From Neofusicoccum parvum (taxonomy: Eukaryota; Ascomycota; Dothideomycetes; Botryosphaeriales; Botryosphaeriaceae), in NCBI GenBank assembly GCA_020912385.1, contig CP087208.1, positions 496,001 to 560,000 on the forward strand: a DNA stretch of 64,000 nt, in the 5' to 3' direction. Position numbers and translations under genes: made by a program. Shown piece after piece: positions 54,495-64,000 of the stretch (position 1 is the stretch's first letter; each line of letters opens with the position of its first letter). The notes beneath the pieces are model-generated. The model had not been told where the DNA came from. It was given only the letters and a program-made list of their open reading frames with translations, and searched no databases.

Positions 54495-57081
54495 CTTTCT
54501 GCAGCGGCGAGCGCGGGCAGACGGCAAGGCTGCGATTGGGGCAACTGGGGCCGGTGGGCTGCGCTGCGGGGCACGAGCGGACGCGCGATGCAGGACGCGG
54601 AGCAGGCGGCCGACGCTTCTTTCTGCGTGCTTGCTGCTGCCGTGGAACGTGGAGGAATGGAATCAAACGGGCCCCGCTGGGATTTTTTGGCCGTGGCCGG
54701 GCTGCTTGCGGCTCTGCGCTAACCGGAGTGTTACGGGCTTGGAAGAAGCCGAGTACCGTGGATGGGCTGATGTCGCGTGCGCTGATTAGGTGATCGTGGG
54801 AAAAAGGTGGCCGGAGAAGACAGGAAGCAAAGCAGCACAGATAGCGGGGTTGGCGGGCGGGATATGGACAGGCAGAAGGGGAGCGAAGGCTGGAGAAGGA
54901 GCCGTTTGGCGCGTTCGAGGCGCGGACAGGCGGGAGGTTCTTTAAGAGAAGGCGCGGTAGATGGAGTTAGGAATTAGCGGGACTGGTGAGGGTAGTGAGG
55001 GTGGTAGGTAGTGGGGCAAAAAAGTTGACAAAGAATGCCCCTCCATGCGTCAGGTGCAAGGCCCCGTCCTGTGTATTGCAACGTCCGGCGCTTCCCGGAC
55101 CGACAGCGCAGTGAGATCACCAGGAGGCTGAGGAAGGGCAGAGACGGCCGGCGACGAAAAGAGACGGCGGCAGAGAGACAATACAGAACGGATTACTCAT
55201 GACGGCGCGACGGCAGAGAAAAAAAAGTGGCCAGGAATTCTAGGCCCCTCGCCGATTTCGGGCGCGGACACCACAGTAGCAAACCAGCCAGCCCAGCTCT
55301 TTCGTCCGGATTGCTCATCCCGACCCTCAGGAACAGCAGAGCCGCGTCTCCGCTGGCGTGACACTCAGCGCCCGCCCACCGGCAGGAAAACTAATCCATT
55401 GCGTGCTGCGCGCTCCGTCTCGCCCCCCACCGCGCCGCTGAGTGGTCGTCTCAGCCCCGCGGCAGGCCCTGTTACGTCGACCTGCAGCACGACATTTCTC
55501 CGCGCCGTGCCAATCCCTGCGCTTCCCACGCGAGATGATCAGATAGCGCCCTCACGCCTGCCTTGCCTCGGGTAGAGCACAGGTGCGCGCCTGGGGCCGC
55601 CGAACGCCGAATGCCGAACGCGCATTGTGTAGCACGAAGCTTGTCCTTCTCTTACGCTCTCTTTGGCATTGGAGCTGAGCGCGCCGCGCGACAGTGACGG
55701 CCGGAGCGGCGGTGCCATCTGGGGCTGCTACGCGGAAACGCCCATCACCAGGCGATCAAACGTCGCAGCAAATTTCCTGCATCCGGTGGAGGCGGGCGAA
55801 CGACATCGAACGTTGCGCTACGGGTTCCCGTCTTTACCGGTGCGGCTCGCTAGGATAGTAGCAGTCGTGACGAAGGCGATCGGGCGCTGCAATCAGACGC
55901 GAGCGAGTGGTGCGGGATGCGGCGGGAGGCAGTTCGTGCCGCTGTCGACGGACGGCTAGCGAGATGATGCGTTGCGCGAAGAAGCCGATGTACATGCATT
56001 TTTTGTAATTAGCAATTGGTGTTAGTGGTAAGCAAAAAATGGTCAATTGGACCTTGCGGGTCTTCGAAAAGCACAAAAAAATGGAGGATGCAGCGAGGTG
56101 GAGCGATTGTTTTTATAGTCGCCCGTTCGGTCTACCTTCAAAGATGGGGAAAGTGGGAGATGGGGGCAAGAATGGGGGGCTGGTTTGCTGCGTGTGTGAT
56201 GCCATTGCTGTACTTGCGTCGCCACGCTGCAGTAGTGCCAGGTACCGCGCCAGTTGGGCAGCATGCATCTCCACACCGCTTCTTGCAGCGTTTCTATGTT
56301 CTAGTCCACAGGTCTGTGTCCCTAAAGTACAACACAATGCTCACGGACGAATTCTCTTACTCCTGATTCACTTCCCACTGAGTGGCAACCTGGTCCCAAC
56401 CCTCACCGACCTTCTCATCGCCTCAGCACCGATCACCGCCGATAACGGATACGGGGGGCAGCTCCGACACCTGTTTGGTCTCAGAAGAAGCAAGAAAAAA
56501 GGAGGCGCGCTGCGACATGCCGATGAAAGGAGACGCCCAGGGGTGGACAAGAATGGAAAGAGAAAAAGCGGGACTACAGATGGTGAGCAGCAAGCACACG
56601 TGAGCATTGAAAGTTCTCGACCAAGCATATGATGACTCTCATCAAATGCTAACATTGCGCAATCACCTTTGTGACGAGGCCGGGACATGATCAATCACGA
56701 TCCAGAGACTTTCAGAAGTGGTGTTTTGGTATATTCTTCTTCGTCATGCGGAGTAGGAAGACGACCTGACATTCTGCCGGTTATGCAACTAAACAAAGCA
56801 GAGAAAAAACCACAATGCAATAATGATGCTTCCCATCTATGCAGGCGCCGCTCCAATCGCAAACCTGAACCCGTTCGACAAAGAGAAGGGGGCGGGGGAG
56901 ATAATGGGGCACCACAGGCGACTAACGACTATGAAAGATGATTTGCTCAAGAGACACCGTTGGCTCGAAAATGCCGGAATGGAGAGGGAGGATATGGAAA
57001 CGTTAGCCAAGGTACGAGCCAATGGCCTGCGGAGAAACGAGGAAGAAGATTATATATAGTCCTACACCCAAAGTTCTGCCT
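54495..57081. other. Intergenic, 2.6 kb, no supported gene
   Basis: Promoter of the dioxygenase and 3' region of the mS38 gene. GC-rich to about 55970, then AT-richer. The minus- and plus-strand frames here lack domain features. Confidence 0.5.
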
Positions 57082-58255
57082 TTATGCCTGACCCAACTTC
57101 CGGCGCAAGTTTCTCGTCCTCTTCATGAGCTTCTTGTACTTGTGCTTCTTCATCTTGAGCTTGCGCTGGCGCTTGACGCTGAGGGCATGCATGGCGCCGC
57201 CCTGGTTCCGTGATCGGTCCCTGATGAACTTGCGCCATCCCTGCTCACGAATCTCCATGCGCTCTAGGAAAGGCTGGCGGATTGTGATACCCTCGTCATA
57301 CAACGGATCCTCGATGGCTCCCTCGGACCGCGTGGGCATCCGGATTGCCGGCGAGGTGGTAGCCGAAAACGTTTTCCGGCCCGTGGCATCCGTCGATTCG
57401 GTGACCGTCAGCGTGGCCTTCCACACTTTCTTCTGCGGTTTTTGCAGTTGCGTCTGCTGGGCTTCAGCCTCCTGGGCCTCTGCGGGTCCGGATTTCGAGG
57501 CTGACTGCTGCTGTGACTGGTCGAACGACACCGGCGGCGGGGGCGCGTTGAAGGGGCGCATCTGCGAAAGCAGCTCATTCAGCGACACCTGGCGTGCCGG
57601 AGCGGGGCCATCGAGGTGGTGCACCGTTCCGTCATTCGATGCCGATTGGCGCATGATCTCCTCCCTAAGCTCCGTCTCCTCAGATGACTGGGCGGCGCCG
57701 CCCTCCAAGCTCTTCACCGCGTTTCCCAATGTGTAGATGACATCTCCATATTTTGATGCACCGCTCTGCTTACGGGGCTCGAAGATGGCGCCGAAGGTAG
57801 TCTCCGATGAGGCGACGGGTATCGACGTAGTGATTGAGATGGGGCGGTGGACGGAGAAGAAAGAAGAGAGGGCAACGTCTACGGTGCGGTCAGCCACGGG
57901 TATGCCCTGCTGTGAGTACAGACGCCGGATACGCACCAGTCTCCTGCAGGTAGCTCGTCGACGGAACGGACGGCACGTTCATCTGCTGCTGAGCAAGCTT
58001 TTTGCTCTTGCCACGCGGCGTGGATTTCTTCTCGGACGTCTTTGACGAGGAGCTGGCGGTGCTGGTTTGCGAGGTGCCGGGACCCCGCGAGTTATCGGGG
58101 GGGCATGAGGTGCTGGAGTTGCGGCGCTGGGTGCGGCGCACGAGGAGGTGGTTTGCGGCGGCGAGGGCGCCCAGCGGTCGGGAGCTGATGGCGGAAGAGG
58201 AGGCGGGCAGGGCGCAGGTGGTGCGGGCCACACGCCCCAGCGATGTCGAAAACAT
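57082..58255 (-). CDS. Mitochondrial small-subunit ribosomal protein mS38 (COX24/AURKAIP1 type)
   Basis: Model: complement(57082..57878, 57937..58255), 371 aa. The 58-bp intron has a GTGCGT donor, a CTGAC branch site and a CCGTAG acceptor, and removes the frame change between the two long frames. The first 45 residues are Arg/Ser/Ala-rich without acids (MFSTSLGRVARTTCALPASSS, split by eye; a mitochondrial presequence). The middle is poorly conserved and Gln/Pro-rich. The last 36 residues, starting ALSVKRQRKLKMKKHKYKKL, form the basic COX24 C-terminal domain (PF08213) found in mS38. It binds rRNA in the mitoribosomal small subunit; yeast Cox24/Mrp-type protein affects COX mRNA translation. HRPISITTSIP after the intron is also typical of fungal homologues. 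Confidence 0.87.
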
Positions 58256-58804
58256 GGCTGCTGTGCTGGGAGTCGTCTGGGTCGACAGCCAACAAGCGCT
58301 TTGGTGGGATGGTCTTGCGGCGGCGTGACAAAGGCGTTGGCGGCTTCGGCCCTGCGGCCAGGCTAGAGCTTGGAAAAACATACGTCCGCCCGCCGAGGCC
58401 AAGGCGGCAGTCACGCGCGCTGCCACCCAGCAGCGTCGGAGTTGACGCCTGCGCAAGGCCTAGCAAGCTCAACCTACGGTCCGACTCTGCCGTGTCTGGC
58501 TCCCCATGTTGTTTCGCGTTCAAAGTGTTTCATTTGCGAAATGATGCTATTCTCTATGCTCGCATCCGGCCGTCATCCGCTCGTAGCTGTCGGGGTGTGG
58601 AAGGAAAAGGCAGCTATGCAACTATTGCGCCCGCAGTGTATTGCCACGCTTCAAGAGATTATCCCCGAATAAACACCAAACCAAGGTATCCTTCAAATGC
58701 AGCCGATCCCGAAACGGAAAAGAGGAAAAAAAGTTACTATCAGAACAAACCGGTCCCGGAGAAGAAAAGAATACAGAACAGGCCGGGAGAGAGACGCCGA
58801 CTTT
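58256..58804. other. Intergenic, no gene seen
   Basis: 549 bp between two minus-strand genes, holding the promoter of mS38 and the 3' UTR of the G-alpha gene. Confidence 0.5.
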
Positions 58805-60106
58805 TTATAGTATTAGCGCGTTCAGGTTGCGCTGCACGATCATGTCCTGCACCGACGCCATCGTCTTCTTCAGCAGATCTGTGTCCGTTGCTGTTGTGTA
58901 GTGAACGTAGACCTCCTTCTTGGGCGCCCGGACGAGGTTACGGAACTTGTTGGCGAAGAACTCCTGGCCCGCCTCGATGTCGTTGGGCTTGCCGTAGTAG
59001 TCGGGGAAGTGCTTGTTGATTGGGCTGTTGCCCGCCATGATCTTCTCGCGGAAGAGGTCGACTTTGTTGAGGAAGAGAATGAGGGCCGACTTCTCGAAGT
59101 ATTTCGAGTTGGAGATGGACTCGAACAGCATCAGAGCCTCGTGCATTTGGTTCTGTGGCTGCAGTTAATATCAAGAGGGATCCGCTCACGGAGGCGAGTG
59201 CCGACATACCCCATTCCTGTCTTCCACTAGCACGTGGTCGTAGCCGCTGATTGCGACAAGGAAGAGCACCACCTGCACGTTGTCGAAGACGTGTATCCAC
59301 TTCTTACGCTCCGACCGCTGACCACCGACGTCGAACATGCGATATGTGAGATTGCCCAGGTCGAAGATCGTCTCGGAGATACCGGTGGTCCTTAACCGGG
59401 TGCGCAGGATGTCCTGGTCGGTCGGCAAATACTCCTTGGCGAAGAGGCGGTCGATGTCTTGGAAGTAGCTGCGCGGAAATTGGTCAGCATTGAGCGGGCG
59501 TGGAAGCTGGCGGGCGTGGCGTACTAGCTCAGGTTGTCGTGCAGGGCGTACTCGTTGCCCTTGAGGATAGCCATCTGCACGTTCTTGTCCTCCCAGAGCG
59601 CCGTAAAGGCGTCCAGGTACTCCCTCGGCATGGTATCCTCCGGGCCAATCTCAGGCTCGTGGCTAATAAGCTCGGCATGGTTCTAGTCGAGTGGCATCAG
59701 CATCACCCGAGCGCGCAGCAGGAACACCAATGGATGCATACCGAACATTCCGGGTTCTCAAAGGGCAGCGCCTGCTCGGTCATGGCGCTGAAGATGATCT
59801 CGAAGGCGTTGATCAGGTTGTTGAATATGACGACGCGCCATTGCTTCCGCTCGGCCTTGGAGAACCCCCCGGCGTGGATGACGCGCATCTGCTTGAGGAC
59901 GGTCGACTTGCCGCTCTCTCCGGCTCCTGCAGGCGCAATCAGCAGTGGCACCACGCGGCGGGCGGAGGGCGCGCACCCAGCAGCAGCAGCTTCACCTCCC
60001 TCTCCTGACGCTTCCTGTCCAGGCGCAGCTGGCGCTCGATCTCCTCATTCTTCCGGTAGTTGGGGTCATGGTCCTTCTTTCCAAAACACATTATTCCAGG
60101 TGCCAT
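58805..60106 (-). CDS. Heterotrimeric G-protein alpha subunit (fungal group II/GNA-2-like)
   Basis: Model: complement(58805..59152, 59210..59468, 59525..59682, 59742..59926, 59977..60106), 359 aa. Four introns of 50-59 bp, phase consistent. The start is the first ATG (MAPGIMCFG); the internal ATG five codons on (MCFGKK, 60091) matches the N-terminus of fungal group II subunits and may be the real one. P-loop GAGESGKST (44-52), switch I Arg182 and Thr185 in RTRLRTTG, switch [14 protein letters not shown] (204-215, catalytic Gln208), NKVD guanine-specificity motif, and TTAT in place of the usual TCAT. There is no Gly2 for myristoylation with either start; Cys7 could be palmitoylated. The C-terminus NLNALIL lacks the Cys of Gi-type subunits. 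It transduces GPCR signals at the plasma membrane. The PTH11-like receptor in this window is not evidence of a partnership. Confidence 0.92.
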
Positions 60107-63100
60107 AGAAAGCGAGCGACTGTGGGTGTGACGGTGGCGAGACTGGGAGGGGGCTGCAGCAGAGAGGGTGTTCGTCGGCGGGCGCTGTGAGGGCGCAGAG
60201 TCAGTTGCGATGCGCAATTGCGAAGGTTTACAAAGAAAACCTCACGGGATCGCTTGGGCCTGGGCAGCAGCGGACTGGCCAACGGGAAGGGAAAAGGCAG
60301 TGCAGCCCCTAGATAGAGCTCTGTTGTTCGGAAGGTCTTGAGTCAGGGCGCACTGCACAAATCCCTGCACGCTTGGCAAGCTCGTGTGTGGATCAGATTT
60401 GGAGCGGGCCCGCCAGTCGCGCGGGGTTGAGAGCGCAGCTGCAGCAGGTACGCCGCCGCACTCCCATCCTCCTTTGGTCACCGGCCGCGAGCGCGTCGAG
60501 CGTTGGATCCCCCACAGCCGTCTTTCGATCCCGCCCTGGCTCCAGCAAGCGTCGCGCCGGACGCGCTCCGACGAAGGGACCGCAAAACACGTCGCCGCGA
60601 CATGCAATAGCGCGCGTCGCCTGCGCTACTCCGGAGTAGGGTCGGGGCTGTTTCAGCCCTTGACGAATGGGTGGGCACGTCCGCCCGCCTGGGCGCTGCG
60701 CAGCCGGCGAACGCCTGATTGTGCAGGCCCGGAAAGACGATCTGCCTTTCTTTGATGATGTCTGCTGAAATGACCGCCGTGTTGCAATACGCCGGCGTCC
60801 CATTTCTGCCGTGCTGCAGCCCGCGAACCCAACCCACGGCCAGACACGCCGGCAAGGGGCCTGACACTTCCCGCACGCCACGGCCGCAAGGTACAGATAA
60901 TTGTGCCTAGCGCGCTCCCATCGCCGGCTGTTCAATCTACTTCACGACGCCGACTCGTCGAGGCCCGCTTTGGCTGCGGGCTGAGCATGGCGACGCGGCC
61001 GTCCCCCATCCTTCACCGCGCCGCCTCGTGGCCCACCGCGGCTCATTATCCGAGCTGTCATTCGCAATGCTCCGGGGGCCACCCTTGCAGTCAGGCGCCG
61101 TTGCGGGCGGGAGAGCCGCCGGGGAGCTGCTTTCGCGTGTCGTTCACAATCAGTGCGCGGGGTTTGTGCAGAAGCCAAAAGAGAGTTCACTCCAGCTCTG
61201 TCTCGCCATTCGGGTGCCTTCCTGTCCGCCAGCCTGGCTGCCCATCTGTGTTGGATCTTGATGGCGGCTTGTCCGGAGTGCATGGCTTTCCGCCATGCTT
61301 TGCGCCTAGGCAGCGAACTGCCGGGATGGTCCCATTTTTCTGCTGGTAGCCCGCGAACCGCCCTTTGTTCGGGACTTCTCTCCGCTGCCCTGGTACCTTC
61401 AGGCGCAGCGCCCTCTCGTGGGTGGTAAGACAACATCGGCTGAGCGAAACCCGCCACTAGCCTTTGCGCTACCACCTTGTGGCTGCGTGCCCTCCGCCTG
61501 CTTACCCCGTCTGTCCTGCTAGACAAAGACGCCAGCCTGCGGGGCGGAGCGGATAGACCAGCGCTATACCCCTATGTGCTAATGCTTACTTGCAGGAGCG
61601 TCGTGCTTGTCCATCGCTGCCGCGTCGACACCATGATTGGTGCCATATCGACCCTGCTGTGGGAAGAGGCATTTTCCCAGCAGAACCGTCCGGCCACCGC
61701 CGTAAACTCCGATGCTCGAATAGAGTGTACACCGGCCTTGTCGTTCAGCAGCTTCGATGTCCGGCGTTCGTCATCCAATGATTCAGTGAGAATCGGCCTG
61801 CTCGGAAAGCTTGATAAGCGCTGCCGCCAGTCGCGGCGCGTTACACAGGCGCCCACTAGCCAGGCTTAAATGCCATGATCTACCCGCCTTATCGCGATTG
61901 GTTTAGCACTCCTAATGCAAGATCCAACGTCGGCTGGCCTGACCACGAGCGATTGCGACGTTCATCGAGCCCGGACCTAGGCGATGAACCTTAAACATTG
62001 ATTTGCTCTGGGCGCTCGCTCTGCCTCTACCATGTACGATTGACTTTGCCGTCGTTCTACCGGAATGCGGAGTGTCGTGAAACAGTCGAACGCGTTCCAG
62101 AACTTGCTCACAACCTTAACGCTTGCAAGTGGACAGGCAGTGCTGCTTCCGACGCCCAGTACGAGCTATATCACCTCTTTTCTTTATATACGGCAAGAAC
62201 GGCGCGTTGACCGAAGAAGCGTGCGTCCTGATTGCGCAAGGACACCTTTTGTGGAACTTTCATGCGTGCGGATGCATGCTTCAGCTCCAAACGAACGATA
62301 TTAAGCTACATCCCCTTCACATACGTGCCGGTTGCGATACCCATCTTTGAATGACTCTCGTCTAGACGTGTAGTCGTATCCCTGTACGATTTTTGCATGG
62401 ACTACCCCTGGTGCCGTCACAGAAATCAACCACATGCAACATTTATAAGACTATTGCCTCCTCTCCATAGCCTCTACCGCGAACTTGCATTCCTTGAGCC
62501 ATTTAAGACTGTGGGCCTGACGTCATGCACTGTGGCTGATTGCTCGCAGGATCCAAAGCGCAACCCCACGGCTGCTTAAGAAACCACTGCGTAAGTAATT
62601 TTAAGACCAACACCTATCCCGCCCAAGGCATGTAACAAAACACGGAGCATCTCTTTCTTGAATTCATTGCAAGTGGTCTTTTCCTTGGACAGCAAAAGTA
62701 GAGTCATATTTCGGGAGGGAGGTGGGGAGCTGGCGCATCATATTGAGAGCGGATCCCTGCAGGTCATCGTTGGGAGTTGGCGGCGGTGGGATTGATTTGT
62801 AGGCCATTGCTACAGCGGAACAGCTACACGTATTGCGGTCTGGGGAGTTAAAGCACTTGTCTGGATGCGGAAGTTGGATGGCCTCCCTTGCAGCCTCGTC
62901 CGGACGAATACTTCTACTCCCAAGCGCTGAGCACCTGTACTCTACCGTTGCATCTACGGTGGAATATAAGGTCTGTGTAATGTTTTGCGATGTCGCTTCC
63001 TAAAGTTGAAGCCACGCGCGTGGCTGGTGCCTGCCGAAATTGACGGGGCCCTCACAACAACACGAGCGCCTCACCCAGTCTTCTACCCCCTCTCCAAATT

Positions 63101-63195
63101 TCTTCCTTGCTGGTCACCGAACACTCTAGACAGCATCTCCAAGCAACACGCTTGCTTCCGCCTTCGAGCTCGCGCCCACCTCCACCGTCATCACA
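60107..63195. other. Intergenic, 3.1 kb, no supported gene
   Basis: Divergent space between G-alpha (minus) and the coiled-coil gene (plus). GC-rich with overlapping shadow frames up to about 61900. A pyrimidine-rich leader (63060-63190) directly precedes the plus-strand start. Confidence 0.5.
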
Positions 63196-64000
63196 ATGTC
63201 CAGCGAGGGCAAACCCGGCAACTCGGCCGCTGGTGATGGCGCTGTCAACTTGGCCAGCACGGCTCTTGTTGTCTACGGACCTCCATCCACAGAGCTCACT
63301 TCGTCCGAATCTCTAGCTGACGTGGTCAAGGCGACGACCAAGATTCGCGACAACACCTGCGGCTTGATTGACCTGCTTGAGGATTCGATCCGCGGCGGCA
63401 ATCTTCTCTCGAACGAGGAAACTGATGAAGTGCTGGGACTCATCCGTAGCCAGCTGGACGAGCTCTACACCATGGGCATGGCTGTCAAGGATCACACCCA
63501 TACTTCCCTCCGTGAGATGCAGAAGCGCTGCGGCAAGGAATTGCAGCGCCAAACTGCTCATTACATCGGTATGTTGACAATTTCACACATCTCATTAGTA
63601 GCAACCGGACTGACAAAGTTACACGCTGGTAGGACAAGAGCAGCATCTCCAGCACACGATTGCTGTCCAGAGGGGTACCATCGAGACTACTCAGAGCAAC
63701 TTGTCTCACCTTACTCTCAACACCGGCCTTCTTCGTGGAGAAAATCATGCCCTGTGCAACGAGAACTACATTCTACGCCAGAAGTTCGAGCAGCTCGACA
63801 GCTCTAAGAAGGACTTGGAAGACCTGTCGAAAACTCTATCGATGAACGTCGGCAAATGCCAGCACGAGAAGTACCTAATGGGCGAGCAGAAGAAGAAGGA
63901 AATCGAACAGCTCAATGGAGACTTCAACAAGCAGAAGGCCGCTTTAGAGCGTGAGAAGAAGGAATACAAGATGATCATAGATGATATGAAGAAGGAGCAC
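63196..64000 (+). CDS. Coiled-coil protein, 5' part only (cut by window edge)
   Basis: Model: join(63196..63568, 63633..>64000); about 247 residues are visible. Start context CACAATGTCC. The 64-bp intron has a GTATGT donor, a CTGAC branch site and a GGTAG acceptor. It joins QTAHYI to GQEQHLQHTIAV in phase. Residues 1-50 are low-complexity. From about 50 the sequence is helical, and from about 125 it is a Lys/Glu/Gln-rich heptad-type coiled coil (KKEIEQLNGDFNKQKAAL, EREKKEYKM) still running at the edge. There is no signal peptide or membrane segment. The family is not recognised; a cytoskeletal or trafficking scaffold would fit, but that is a guess. Confidence 0.75.

Noticed and set aside
57937..57964. 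Alternative mS38 splice junctions: a 27/30-bp intron ending at CACAG or CAGCAG, or GTTCCG/GTGCCG donors
   Set aside because: The 27- and 30-bp options do not correct the frame, and the other donors are poor. The 58-bp intron with GTGCGT, CTGAC and CCGTAG fits both frame and signals.
4490..60106. Functional pairing of the PTH11-like receptor with the G-alpha subunit because both lie in the window
   Set aside because: They are 53 kb apart with many unrelated genes between; fungal gene order gives no support.

Overview
This 64 kb window is nuclear DNA from a filamentous ascomycete, most likely a dothideomycete-type member of the Pezizomycotina. The evidence is dense genes on both strands, introns mostly 48-75 bp with GTRNGT donors, CTGAC-like branch sites and YAG acceptors, and typical fungal families: PTH11-type rhodopsin-like receptor, Zn2Cys6 factor, MUP1-type permease, fungal G-alpha, DUF1749 hydrolase. 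I assign 22 full-length protein genes, one gene cut by the right edge, and two gene relics. No rRNA, tRNA, CRISPR, intact transposon or virus-like element was recognised. All exon models were read by eye from splice signals and phase; none has been checked against RNA.

Left part (0-20 kb): a single-pass surface protein (-), a seven-helix PTH11-like receptor (+), a six-finger C2H2 protein (+), a protein kinase of a fungal family (-), a degenerate stretch (10.2-13.5 kb) with an aspartic-protease-like fragment and the C-terminal exon of a subtilase, a proline-rich transglutaminase-like protein (-) and a Zn2Cys6 factor (-). Centre (20-35 kb): a long GC-rich gene-free stretch precedes a B-type mitotic cyclin (+); then LSM3 (-) and a YAP1-binding/glomulin-type protein (+) share a divergent promoter, followed by a type II haloacid dehalogenase (+) and a second kinase (+) paralogous to the first.

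Right part (35-64 kb): methionine-type permease (-), small secreted cysteine-rich protein (-), acyl-CoA dehydrogenase/nitroalkane-oxidase-like flavoenzyme (-), small membrane protein (-), DsbA/FrnE-like protein (-), extended SDR reductase (+), F-box-like protein (+), DUF1749 hydrolase (+), indoleamine 2,3-dioxygenase (-), mitoribosomal mS38/COX24 (-), G-protein alpha subunit (-), and the start of a coiled-coil protein (+).

The layout is mainly core housekeeping genes (cell cycle, U6 snRNP, mitoribosome, G-protein signalling, tryptophan catabolism) with accessory genes between them; I see no biosynthetic cluster or operon-like system. The most unusual elements are the kinase pair sharing a WSxRGQHAE motif, the protease relics beside one of them, the regular H-x6-H zinc-finger array, the cysteine-rich secreted protein, and several very short first coding exons or in-frame introns that automatic annotation would tend to miss.
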